64,000 nucleotides of DNA from Promerops cafer (lineage: Eukaryota; Chordata; Aves; Passeriformes; Nectariniidae), in contig VZSE01005975.1 of the NCBI GenBank assembly GCA_013398275.1, positions 262,922-326,921 of the forward strand. Direction: 5' to 3'. The position numbers were made by a program, and so were the translations under genes. Below, piece by piece: positions 40,171 through 50,988 of this stretch. Under the pieces are notes generated by a model. The model did not search any database and was not told the DNA's origin. It was given only the letters and a program-made list of their open reading frames with translations. Numbering within the stretch: the stretch's first letter is position 1; each line of letters starts with the position of its first letter.

Positions 40171-40563
40171 CAGTTGCTAAAATTAGCTGTATAACTTCAT
40201 TTATCATGAGAGATTACTGTGTCAATGATGCCATGCAGCTCCCTTGGAGACTTACGTAATGAGTTTTTCTATCACTAATAATTCTGATTTTGGTATTCTC
40301 TGATCATCTGGGTATAATAAAAAAAGTAAGCCTGCATTCAGGCAGAATTAACTGGATAGAGAGATAGAAAGTTCCAATTACTTACATTAGCTGTATAACT
40401 ACATTTATTATCAGAGATTACTGTCAGTGGTTCTGTTGCTGGTCCCCACGGGACTTATCTAATAGGTTTCTCTGTCACTAATAATTACAATTTCATGATT
40501 CTGTGATCAGCTGGGTATGACACAAAACTTAAGCGCGTGTTCAGGCAGAACCAGCTCTAGAGA
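40171..40563. repeat. Diverged tandem duplication, period about 204 bp
   Basis: Two adjacent copies, about 40171-40366 and 40374-40563, share exact blocks in the same order: ATTAGCTGTATAACT (40182 and 40386), AGAGATTACTG (40209 and 40413), TCACTAATAATT (40272 and 40475), CTGGGTAT, and TTCAGGCAGAA (40337 and 40540). The offset stays at 203-204 throughout. By eye the copies are roughly 70% identical, so the duplication is old. The unit does not resemble CR1 and I do not know it as a repeat family. Confidence 0.88.
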
Positions 40564-42520
40564 AGGAATTCCACTTCTGACTCCACAGGAATAATGGTGT
40601 TTATGCACTTTCACATATAAACACTGCTGCTAAGACTACCTAACTTCAAACAAACTTATCCTCACAGTGCCCTATTTAAACACTAAAACACAATAGGCAG
40701 TGCATATTTGGGCAATCATTGCATGCATTGGATGATGTTTAACCACCCGTCAAGAACAATAATCCCCTAGAAATGCACTAGCTGAAATACTGTTTTGCTT
40801 TTGTAGACCTGAACTCACAAAGAAATAGAGGGAAAACAGTCTAAATGGGCACTGGCCTAAATAGGGTACTGCCACAGTCAAGCACTAATCTTTGTTTATA
40901 TCAAGTATTCTGGAGCCATTACACAATTTGATGAAGTATCCAAGGTATTCTCAGTAATCCTCCTAGTCAGGGACAGTACAGCAGGACAGGAATATGACAC
41001 AATATCTTAGGCCTTCAGCATTTACTGGAAAATATGGTTGGTCAGTATTTATGTGGATTCCATAACCACCTGAAAATCACTTAGTGAGGCCTGGGAGAGA
41101 CAGTTGCCTGAAATGTGGAGGTAAATTTGTTAGAATTTTCTTTATTTTCTTAAAAAATAAAATTATGCCGTGAACTCAGAAGAGCAAAAGTGGAGGGAAG
41201 AGTGGTTCTACTCAAATGTTAATGTGGAGTTGACCTCCATCTTCATAATTATTTGTACTGACACAGAGAGGGGAATCAACATAACTCAAAGGAAAAATCA
41301 ACTGGACAACTCACAAATCAGTCAGTTCTCATGTTACTAGTGAATATACCTACTTCTCCTTTTCTTTGGGCTTGTGTGTATTTGTACCAGCAGTACATTG
41401 AAGGTTTTCCAAGGATATGGTGTTGTATAGAAAAAGACACAATAGACAAGCAGAACTAGATAAATATGGACTGTGGTTACCATTCTGATAATGTACACAT
41501 ATATGGGCATATCGATAACCTTTAATGAATTACATAAATTTGCATATATATATATATATATATTTTACAACTTGTATCTGTTACTCTGTGCCATGGTCTT
41601 GTTTGAGTCTTCAGGAGCCTGATGGACACAGAGGCAGGTCCAAATTCATTATAAAATCAGAGATAAGGAAGTGTTGCAACTCTTCCTAGCATTAATCTTG
41701 TCTGTTTGACAGTGGTCAAAGACCAAAAGGAAACAAACCTTCTGGGATGTACTTTCTGAGGCTCTCAAAAGCAACAGAAATTCTTGGAACTTGAACAGTC
41801 TGCTCACATGCATTAGAGACAGAGGCTGGAGACAAAGCAGATGATGAAAACCCATGTTATTTAGTATTCAGAAGAAAGATAAGAATCACGGTAAAAACTC
41901 CTTCCTCTTCTTTTTTTATTTTCGTGCCCTAACTAGTGCTGAATTATTCGTGATGTATTTAAAGAACAAAACAAAACAAAAAACCAAAATAAACTCCACC
42001 ACTTCTAATTAGATTGTCTGGACATTCTCATAAACTTTAATGTTAATTAATATTGAGCACACTGCAGATCAATTAATTAACACGTACTTGTTAGTCAGTA
42101 CCAGCCATCTACAAAGCATATTTTAGTTGCAATCTGTACTATATATTTTGGCAGAGTTTTATGAATACAGAACCCCAGGGGGATTTCAGGACCAGGATTT
42201 GGTTTATCCCAGGCTTCCTCCTTCCTGGTAAAATCCCCAAAGAGATATTCCCTTTGTTTTTTTCCTCAGGTTGTCCATCAAGACTAGGGACTCTGACTAC
42301 TTTTCTCACCAAACTGATTTTAACTGGAAAATGTCTCCTCGGGAAGTGCTGCACTGTGTATTAGATTCGTATGCAAATAATGTGAGGAAGCTGTGGGGTA
42401 GTGCTAACACAGGATATATGGATGAGTAGTGGAGAAGAGAATAATACTGAAAGTTTAAAAACCTGATTTTGGTGTAGAATCATACACACACTCACCCTCC
42501 TCCTAAAAACACATACCAAT
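40564..42520. other. Unique AT-rich stretch
   Basis: Nothing recognised apart from the AT dinucleotide run at 41544 and an A/C-rich patch at 41961-41992. At 42040-42085 there are two clusters of TTAATTAA-like words. Confidence 0.55.
41544..41563. repeat. AT dinucleotide microsatellite
   Basis: Ten uninterrupted AT units. Confidence 0.95.
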
Positions 42521-42576
42521 TTTCAGAATTATTTAGGTTGTAAGGGACCTTCAAAGATTACCTATTCCAACCTGCC
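42521..42576 (-). mobile_element. Very short CR1 3' end, minus strand
   Basis: TTTCAGAATTATTTAGGTTG followed by AAGGGACCTTCAAAGATTA and TATTCCAACC match the reverse complement of the CR1 terminus (normally AGAATCATTTAGGTTGGAAA and so on). Only about 55 bases remain, so it was either strongly truncated at insertion or later eroded. Confidence 0.8.
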
Positions 42577-42659
42577 TAAAAAGAACAAAACCTGGTAGAC
42601 CACGTTATAGCAGGTTTTCCTATGTAACAGGCATGCAAGCAAAGACCTTCCCTTTAACT

Positions 42660-42750
42660 TGGTTTTGTTTTGGGTTTTTTTGTTTGTTTGTTTTTGGTTT
42701 TGTTTTTTGTTTGGTTGTGGTTTTTTTTGATGGTTTTTTTTGGTTTTTTT
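42660..42750. repeat. T/G-rich tract
   Basis: About 90 bases of T runs split by G, GG or GGG, including TTTG units. A shorter one lies at 43675-43697. Confidence 0.9.
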
Positions 42751-43264
42751 GAAGAGTAATGCTCATGTGTGTTCATTAGCAATCTAGAAAATAAAGATTA
42801 GAAATGTTTTAAAAGTGGCAAGTATCAGTTAAGGGTGCAAACCTCAGGTTGCCTGTTGTATCTAAGAAAACTGTCCTATTTCTGGTGTTCTTTTTATTTG
42901 ATAGCCTTTTACCATCTATTACTTGGCAATCCAAAAAGCCAGGGAGCCCTTTTGGCAATAGTAACACTCAAAAGCACAGAGGCAAAAAAGCAAAACACTC
43001 ATCTTCAGTGTAACTTAAATCTAAGTTTAGAGAAAAAGCATGGGGGTGGTAATCCCCACAGACAGAGTCACGTAGTATTTATTTTTTTCATTAATTCCCT
43101 GCTCAGTAGAAAAATGGGACACTTGCTTATAACCCTCCAGAGCTCTTCTCTCACCACTTCTCTGGTGATTCACACAGATTTTACTGTCTAATTACAGCTC
43201 TGCCAGGACGCCCAGTGGGTCTCTGTTTTCCCTGCCCACACGAGCCTGGTCAGGGAGCCCAGGG

Positions 43265-43298
43265 CTCTCAGATCAGTAGGTCACTGCTGATCTGAGAG
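43265..43298. repeat. Perfect 12-bp inverted repeat
   Basis: CTCTCAGATCAG (43265-43276) and CTGATCTGAGAG (43287-43298) are exact reverse complements with a 10-base spacer. The stem would be moderately GC-rich. It is too short for a typical miRNA precursor and no terminator function applies in a eukaryotic intergenic context. Confidence 0.9.
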
Positions 43299-44786
43299 AC
43301 ACCAACAGAGCTGAGGTCAGAATTCGGGACCGTGCACCAGCAACGTCTCTGCAGCGGTGTAAAATTAATGCCAGGAGAATGGAGCCCATTGATCTCAGCA
43401 GAGCAAAGCCATCGGGACTGACCCTGGGAATCATGTGACACAGTGTTCCAGGAAGCAGCCTTTGTTTGCACACACTGTGGCTCTTATTTATTAATATGTG
43501 AGGCCAACAATGCCTATTGTCTCCCCTCATATTAGAGTGTTGTCACATGAGAAGTTCAAGTGACACCAAGGATTGCAAGGCGAAGACAGGCGGCTCTATC
43601 CGACTCCAAGTGCAAATGTATATTTGAATACATTAATACTCAACAAATATCCCCTCAGATTAAATAATTCACAGGTTTGGTTTTTTGGTTTTTTTTTAAA
43701 TAAAAACCACCCAAACAACTCTGCCTCACTAAAAGTTTGCCCATCTAAACAAAGGAAGGAAAATCCAGGCACGATACATTAAAATAAAATTAAGTGAATT
43801 ATCTGAGTATCTGAAATTCAGGTTGAAGACTATTTATAATGATAAAATTTTTTTACAAATCTTCTTTGATCCTCTGACACTTGGAAGTTTTAGAGAACAG
43901 TTATAATTTTTTGTGGAGTTTTGTTCAGCTGTTTGAAAGACATCTTTTTGTCTCCTTCTTACTAGTATAATTTAGTCATACAAAATTAACAGCCTATGCA
44001 ATATTTAACCTTATGTTAGCCTTACTATGTATAGTTTCATCCTTTCCCCCCCTCTATCAACCTAGAACAATACTTTCTTTTTTTCATTTTGCCTCACAAT
44101 TGCTGCTTTCTCCCCACATTTTATGTGAATCAGTTCTGCATAACTGCATCTACTATTGTGTTCAAGACAAGAGCTGGGCCCTCTTATGAATTATATCAGG
44201 CTAATTACATCAGGCTTGAAATAAATACAGCTGAGCCTTCAGCTTCTGCTATAGTGCAAGGAATAACCTGGCTCCCATACACTTCATAACAGGACAAATT
44301 AAGAATAACAAAAAGAAGGCATTGAAATACATCTGAATTGTGTTTGGTCTGGACAGTACTGAGGAGATATCCTGCTTTGGGAAACACAGAAATGAGTACA
44401 TGGAAGATATTTTCAGAAAAGCCAAAGTACATTCCCATCTGCAAAAATTCATCAGACACGTAGACTCCAATCGCTCCCCAGAGACACATTTTAACAGGAG
44501 ACATACATAAAAATATATTTTTTGTGTCTAATCCTTGAAAGACTAAACCATATTTTGTGTACTAAAGGCTCGGTTCAAAACTATCTTATATTTAAAAGAA
44601 TGGAATGGAATGTAATATCTGTGTCCTACAGTTCAATGTCACTGAACACTGTGAAATCCTTAACTCTCGTGTTTTATATCTTGTGTCCTTGTGTCTCTGT
44701 CTGGAATGTACAAAACTTCCCCAAACACCCAATACCACCAGACTGTTGTTCTAAACCTCAGTAAGCAAGAGGAGACCTTGTGGTAA

Positions 44787-45240
44787 AAGGGACATTGAGG
44801 GGCTGGAACGTGTCCAGAGAAGGGAACGGAGCTAGGGAAGGGTCTGGAGCCCCAGCAGAGGCTGAGGGAGCTGGGAAGGGGCTCAGCCTGGAGAAAAGGA
44901 GGCTCAGGGGGCCCTTGTGGCTCTGCACAGCTCCTGCCAGGAGGGGACAGCCGGGGGGCTCGGGCTGTGCTCCAGGGAACAGGGACAGGAGCAGAGGGAA
45001 CGGCCTCAGGCTGGGCCAGGGGAGGTTTAGATTGGACAGTAGGAAAAATTTCTTCAACTGAAAGGTGGTTACACATTGGAAGGAACTGCCTGGGGAAGTG
45101 GTGGAATCACCATCCCTGGAAGTGTTCAAAAATCATGGATGTGGCACTTGAGGACATGGGTTAGTGGTGAATGTGGCAGTGGTAATGGTTGTTCACGTTG
45201 ATCTTAGAGATTTTTTCCAACCTTAATAATTCTATGATTC
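44787..45240 (+). mobile_element. CR1 LINE fragment, longest copy, plus strand
   Basis: About 450 bases of avian CR1 3' region: GGGGCTGGAACGTGTCCAGA, GAGGCTGAGGGAGCTGGGAA, a CTCAGCCTGGAGAAAAGGAG segment, ACGGCCTCAGGCTGGGCCAG with GGAGGTTTAGATTGGACAGT, TTTCTTCAACTGAAA, AACTGCCTGGGGAAGTGGTG, ACCATCCCTGGAAGTGTTCA, TTGATCTTAGAGA and the terminal AATAATTCTATGATTC. It is strikingly GC-rich against its surroundings, which creates open frames on both strands (up to 138 codons) that are not genes. 5'-truncated. Confidence 0.96.
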
Positions 45241-47588
45241 AAGGAGATGGGACAGAGGATACAGAAAGAGTCTCTTTAAATTGATATTCCTTTTATACAA
45301 AGCAGAGCAAATGCAGTTAGGTGCTGAAATGTAGCCTAGCAATAGAAACACTTGTTCTATAAGAATACCTTGCTTTATATAAAAAATACTTCAGTGGGTT
45401 GAGGCATGCACTTTTAGGGGCTGAGAGCTTTTATCACCGTTTCCCAAAGATGAATTTAAGTAAACTTCCACTCAGTTTATTGGCTTTCCTGAATACCATT
45501 CTAAAGTGAAGACTCCTTCCTGTGTTTGTCATGGATATTTATGTGTCTAGCTTGTGATAGGTAATTCCTTTTAACAGGAGTCCCCAGTGTTGAACATGCC
45601 AATGTCCAGGAAGCTCTGGATGTATCTACCTCCCACTGTTCTTTGAGCATTTAAAATTCCAGCTGTTTGATTATCAAACATATAAAAATCTTTACAAGTC
45701 TGGCCCTACATTCCTTGGTTACTTAAGATGCTTCTGAGCATTGTCCTTCTAGCTTTGTTGTACCGTTTGATAATACTGGACGGATTCAGAAAAGATCTCT
45801 CAAATGCCAAAGGCATTTAGCACTAACCTGACTTTAAAAGCTTAGGACAGTGCTTTCCCTTTCTCTTTCATAACTTGGGGCTCTACAGAGACAGAGAAAG
45901 GGAAGGCACAGAGCCAGGAAATAGCTTATCTAAGTACTCTGAGTCTTTCATAAATCAACAATATTACCATTGGAGAGTGAAGCCAAGAGAAGAATAATAC
46001 CAGCATCCTTAAATTGCAGCCACAGTGCATCTTCCTTGAAGGGGGTGTTAGTGCTACTGCACAGCAAATTATGCGGCTTAGAAGGGATGGAAAACAGGAC
46101 TGCAGCTCCTCATGGGTGCTCTGAGGTGAGCACCTCTCTGGATGTGAAGAACTGGATGTCTGAAGAGTGGGGCCTGCCCATGATTCAGCTGAAGTGAGCA
46201 GTTTTATCCCTGCCTTCTTAGGAATTCAGGAGCAGCTTACTAACTCATCTCCTGAAAGCTGCTGCTGTCAAAAACCCATGCACAACAGTGGAATAAAATT
46301 CCAGGGAGTTTTTGTTGCACAAACAACTACCATATTTTATAATCCTTATGCAACAGGCACATTTCTGTCGAAGGGCTGAGTTCTTTTAGATTCTCATCAC
46401 GTCCTGCTGAAGTCTTTGTGAGCATTATCACTGTCTGAATGGGGTCTGGATCATGGCCTTCACTGCTAAAATCATTCTGCAGTGATAGATGAGACAGGCT
46501 AGAAGGAAGAACAGTGGCACCCAGTGGTGATTTGCTTTTTCTTTGCAAAATAAGTTCTCCTGAAACACCCTTTCCTTAACTTTTTGAGTGGATGACCATA
46601 TATAATATACAGTCCAGTTTACACAAAGGATATACAGATATTATAAATCTATTATAAAATAGTATATATGCACCCACATGCTGTAATTCATAAACTAAAA
46701 TTTAGCCTTTATAATTACAGTCTAATTATAATGTTGATTTAAAAGGAAATAAAAAACAAAAATAATTTCACTTTATAAAAACCAAATCAGTTCATGTGAA
46801 GTGCTTTAGGTAACTCTGCTTGATTAATGGTTATGCCATTTCTGCCGCAGTTAAAGGAACTGCGTCCTAATGAAAGGTTAAAAATTATTGTGAGATGAAT
46901 GTTTAAGTGCACATAGTGATCTTTTATCTTTTACCTTATTGCGATAAAGAAATGGTGAACATTCTCTCACTTATTCTAGCAGAATGGCAGCTTCAACTTC
47001 TGCTTTTTTTTCTACCTCAAACTTTTCAATCTTGCAAAGAGCTGTTTAAAAAAAAGGGTGCAGCTTCTTGTAACAGCGTGATTCTTGTTTCATAAAAACC
47101 CTCTTTGGCACTGTTTCATATTCCAGGTTATTAATTATTCAACCCAAATTATATGTATTTTCTAGTCACTTAGAAAATGAAGTAGATCGTTCTTTGGTCT
47201 CAGCTGCTGTACCCTAGCCAGATTCCTCTTGAATGTTACAGGTTTTTTTCTTACAGTTTCTTACTTGGTGTCTACATCTTTGGCTTCTTGGTCATCACGT
47301 TAATGCTGCATCTCTACAAGTAGCTTATATGTGGCCAGGGTTGTTATCTCATGACAAAATAAGTTGATAAGGGAAGGTTTCTACATACTATTCAATCCTT
47401 TAGCCTCTGAAACACAGGGACTGCAAGCAAAGCCCTCCTTTGGAATGATCTACAGCCCCTGCTAATTCCTGAATCTCCAGCAGGAATCATTACAAAGACT
47501 TAAGTCTCTCAGGCCACAATTACCGGGGGTAATTAAAGCAATTTATCTGAATGGGCAGTTCAAATGCCACATCACATTCACAGACTTT

Positions 47589-47644
47589 GTTTTTAACATA
47601 TGGATATCCTATAAAAGTTTTTAACATATGGATATCCTATAAAA
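47589..47644. repeat. Perfect 28-bp tandem duplication
   Basis: Two identical units, 47589-47616 and 47617-47644, each with GTTTTTAACATATGGATATC followed by CTATAAAA. Exact identity implies a recent event or an assembly artefact. Confidence 0.96.
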
Positions 47645-48479
47645 GCCTCGAGATTTCTGAAACCTAAGGTGGTCCTGTCATGCTTGAGCATGCTTCTCAA
47701 GGCTGCAGCATAAGTATGGGCCTGAGATCTGAAACAAATGAGAAATCCTGGAGCTAACATCTTCAGACTGATGGAAATCCAGGAAAAACTGTTCGGCTTT
47801 GGTTAAGAGCTGAAACTTAAAGGATCAGCAAGAAATCTAGCAAATACTGCATTTTATTTTCTGTCATGGTTGCGGACACGGGTAATAACATAGAAAACGA
47901 TGTTGTTGAAATTGTGAGTAAAGGCTTGGGCAAACGATCCATTCTATCAAGGGGAAAAGTATTCCCAGTAAAATGCACACCAGCGCAGCGCAGCCTCGGG
48001 ACTCATCCTGTAGGACTGAAACCAGGGAAGGAGGGCTGGACACATGACAGCCCATAGCACTGGGTCAGATGCAGCTTCTTTGATCCTCTGCCATCCAGCA
48101 AGATAGATAATGGAGCCCTGGGCTTTGATACCCACGTTTTGTAACTGGAGCCCTACTAGAAGAGGAGGAGGGGAGCAGACAGCTGCCCGAGTAGCTGCAC
48201 CATCAAGCATTTAGAGGGCAGACTTCCTTTAACAAAAGCAATAGCACACTAATCTATTTTTTACTTTCTTTGTTATAAAGCCAGTATTCTAAAAGATCTG
48301 ATTCATTATTTTTGAATGATTGAGTATTTTTGTAGTTGATCGATAACAAAGACGGTCTTTCAGTTCTTGAGAATTTTCAGAAATGGAAGTGCAGCTGTTT
48401 GTTAGAAACCCTGCATTGAAATTTTTCAGGCCCTCATGAATAAGTCTTCACTGAATGAGTAGACCCATAGCAAATTAGT

Positions 48480-48502
48480 AAATCTAGGTTTTACCTAGAT
48501 TT
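48480..48502. repeat. Perfect 10-bp hairpin
   Basis: AAATCTAGGT and ACCTAGATTT are exact reverse complements around a TTT loop. Such short palindromes occur by chance or by template switching. Confidence 0.85.
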
Positions 48503-49499
48503 CCTTTCCTTGGCAAAATCACATGAACTTGATATCAGCTGTGGCTTTGGCCATTTTTATTATGTGTTAATAAGTGAGGCAAATCTTTCTAAACTGCTAA
48601 ACTGTTGAAACATTTTCTGCCTTATATTCCACGTGCTGTTATGTTCTGCAGAGGAGACAGAGCGTGCGTATTAGTTCAGGAAGACATTGTTTCCCTGAAA
48701 GCCTTGCTTTCTAAACAGGAAGAAAAATAGGAGATAAGAAAAGGAAAATACTGGGTTTTGGTAAGAAGTGCTATGCCACTTATGTGTTTGCAATCACAAC
48801 CTTTTAAAACCTGATTTTTCACCTCCACAGAACTACAGGTGTGCACAATGTCTGTTACTCCACTGCTCAGAACACCACAAGCTAGGTAATTGTGCTGGCA
48901 GCTGGTTAAAAAGCAGTGCTGTTGACCCCAGCTGCTACAATCTAGTTAAGAACAAACAAAATGAGATTCATTGACGGTCTAAAATTCTTAATCTCGTGCA
49001 AGTGTAAGTTGACTAATGCCAGCATTGTCTAAGGCTGCTATAAAGCATTCATGTCCAGCCCAGCAAATTTCTCATGGATGGAGAGATTCACATGGCCAAA
49101 AGCAGCATATCCATAAAACCCTGCCAGTTCTCCAAATGCCATTGTCTGAAGTTTCTTTCTTCAACAGGACTAAAGGCTTTTTGTAAATCTTCAAAATGCC
49201 TCCTGTCTATGAGCTCACAGCTTTTCCCCAGAAATGATTATCATACCATACTCATATTTCTGCAGGAATATAAAAAAACATGTGTGGTTTTGAAATAGGT
49301 ACAGCATTAAATATTAGAGAATGGACTTCTGGGTATACACACAATAATGTTCAATTCTTTGCTGCTTTACAACTAACTTCATTGGGAAAATGTTGGTTTT
49401 CTTAAATCTGGATAAGTGCAAGTGTTATGCTTTAAAAGTAACTGATTATTATGCAGTAGATACTTGAAATGTGAATTTCATGGGTCACTAAGGATAGGA

Positions 49500-49900
49500 T
49501 CACAGAATCATAAAGCTATAGAAGGTGTTTTGTTGGAAGGCACACTCAGAGATCATTTTTTCCAACCCCCCACCCCTTCCTGCATTTGTCTCTAGGTCAG
49601 ATCACTCAAAGGCTCATCCAACCTGGAAAATGTTCCAGGTCATCCACAGGTCCTCTGGAAAACCTGTTCCAGTGTTTCATAATGAAAAATGTCTTCCTTA
49701 AGTCCAATCCAAATGTACCCTCTTTCAATTCTAATCCACTGCCCCTCGTCCTGTCACCTCAGATCCTGGTAAAAAGTCTCTACCTTCTTCTTTAGTCCTC
49801 TTTATATATAAAAAGGCCACAATAAGGCCCCCCAAACCTTCCCTTTTTGGGTTGAATTAGTGCAATTCTCTCACCCTTTTTTTCACAGGAGAGATGTTCA
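49500..49900 (-). mobile_element. CR1 LINE fragment, 3' region, minus strand
   Basis: In order on the plus strand: CACAGAATCATAAAGC, GAGATCATTTTTTCCAACCC, CAGATCACTCAAAGGCTCAT, CCAACCTGGAAAATGTTCCA, AACCTGTTCCAGTGTTTC, GTCTTCCTTAAGTCCAATCC, TGTACCCTCTTTCAATTC, CACTGCCCCTCGTCCTGTCA, CCACAATAAGGCC and AGGAGAGATGTTCA. This matches the reverse complement of avian CR1 over about 400 bases. It is diverged and T-enriched, so it is probably older than the copy at 44787. Confidence 0.94.
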
Positions 49901-50968
49901 ATAGGAGTACTTGGTATCCATTAACTTTATTTTTCTTTGAAAGTAATAAAAGTTGAAAGATTGATTTTTCACAGCTAAGTTTTTGAGTTTAAATGAAGAA
50001 ATTGCCTCAGTTTTGAAGCATCTATATTGATAAAATGGGAGAATAAATGTTTCAAGGTTTAAATTCATCAACTACCTAGAAATACGTGCACACTGACTCT
50101 CAAGTCAAAACATCCAATGTTTGAGATGTTCAGGTCAGCCCCTGAGTTGTTCAGGTCTCTCATTTTTAAGGTAGATACAGTAAATATGGGAAATACTTCT
50201 CCATCAGTACCGGGCAGAATAAATATACCAGAGCTGGCAAATCAACAAATCTGTATTTGAAAATATGTTCATTAACCAAACCAAGTGCTATCTGAACTAG
50301 AAGACCTTACATCTCTAAGTTCAGTGCTGAGCAGAGTGGCCAGCTGAAAATTTGTAACAGTGAAATGGTCTTTTAAATAATTTTAATTTAGCATTTATCC
50401 CAAAAAGAGAGACCCTCTGATCCTCAAGGTCAATCAGACTAGACTTGGGTCAGTAATATAATACTTACAATTTAATGGCTATGATTCATACTGTTGGAAC
50501 AAAGAATAAGTTAAATTAAATATGGAGGCTTCCTGAATATGTGAATCTGGAGCAAATTCACATTCAGCAATGTTTTAATCTATAGTGGCAAAATAAGGCA
50601 CGGGCTGAACGCCCCAGGGCTTGGTGCTGATGAAAATGCTTGAAAGAGCTTAAAAAGGACTAATCAGCATTAGTAAGAAGATAAATCAGACCTTTCACTG
50701 GCTGTAGATCTGTCAGCAATGGGTGATTACTAAGAAAGTTTGATTAAATTTTAAATCCATCCTTATTTAAGTTTTTTCCAAGTTCTGCTTTATGCAGTTC
50801 TTGTTCCTTGACGCAGTTTCATAGAGAAGTGAATGGAGCAGAGCCTGAAATACAGGCAAGATAATGCAGCCTGTGAGCAACATGCCACCTTTTTTGGAGG
50901 AATTACCAAGTAACTCTTAACCACCAGAACTTCATTTTCAGTTTCTGTTTTGAAAGCCTGTCTGCATT

Positions 50969-50988
50969 AAAAAAAAAAAAAAAAAAAA
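50969..50988. repeat. A20 homopolymer
   Basis: Twenty A followed by TC and then ATGAGAAGAA repeated at 50991 and 51008. No retroposon body recognised upstream. Confidence 0.9.

Larger units (their letters stand above)
42577..44786. other. Unique stretch with T/G tracts and a GC-richer core
   Basis: The first part holds the T/G tract. At 43195-43610 the sequence is GC-richer with about ten CpGs and the inverted repeat at 43265. The segment at about 43310-43420 (GGTCAGAATTCGGGACC, GTGTAAAATTAATGCC, GAATGGAGCCCATTGATCTC) faintly recalls old palindromic amniote repeats, but this is uncertain. No gene was recognised. Confidence 0.5.
45241..49499. other. Unique stretch, 4.3 kb
   Basis: No gene or interspersed repeat recognised. 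It contains the 28-bp duplication at 47589, the hairpin at 48480, an AT-rich patch at about 46595-46790 and a CpG-richer patch at 47870-48190 (GTTGCGGACACGGG, CAGCGCAGCGCAGCCTCGGG). Reading frames are all below 90 codons. Confidence 0.55.

Noticed and set aside
40485..40515. TTTCATGATTCTGTGATC resembling a CR1 3' end
   Set aside because: It is part of the 204-bp duplicated unit, upstream sequence is not CR1, and the sister copy does not match the motif better.
44660..45129. Open frames of 123 and 138 codons on the minus strand and 93 on the plus strand
   Set aside because: They lie mostly in a GC-rich CR1 copy with few stop codons; the proteins are Pro/Ser/Leu-rich by composition and match the repeat, not a gene.
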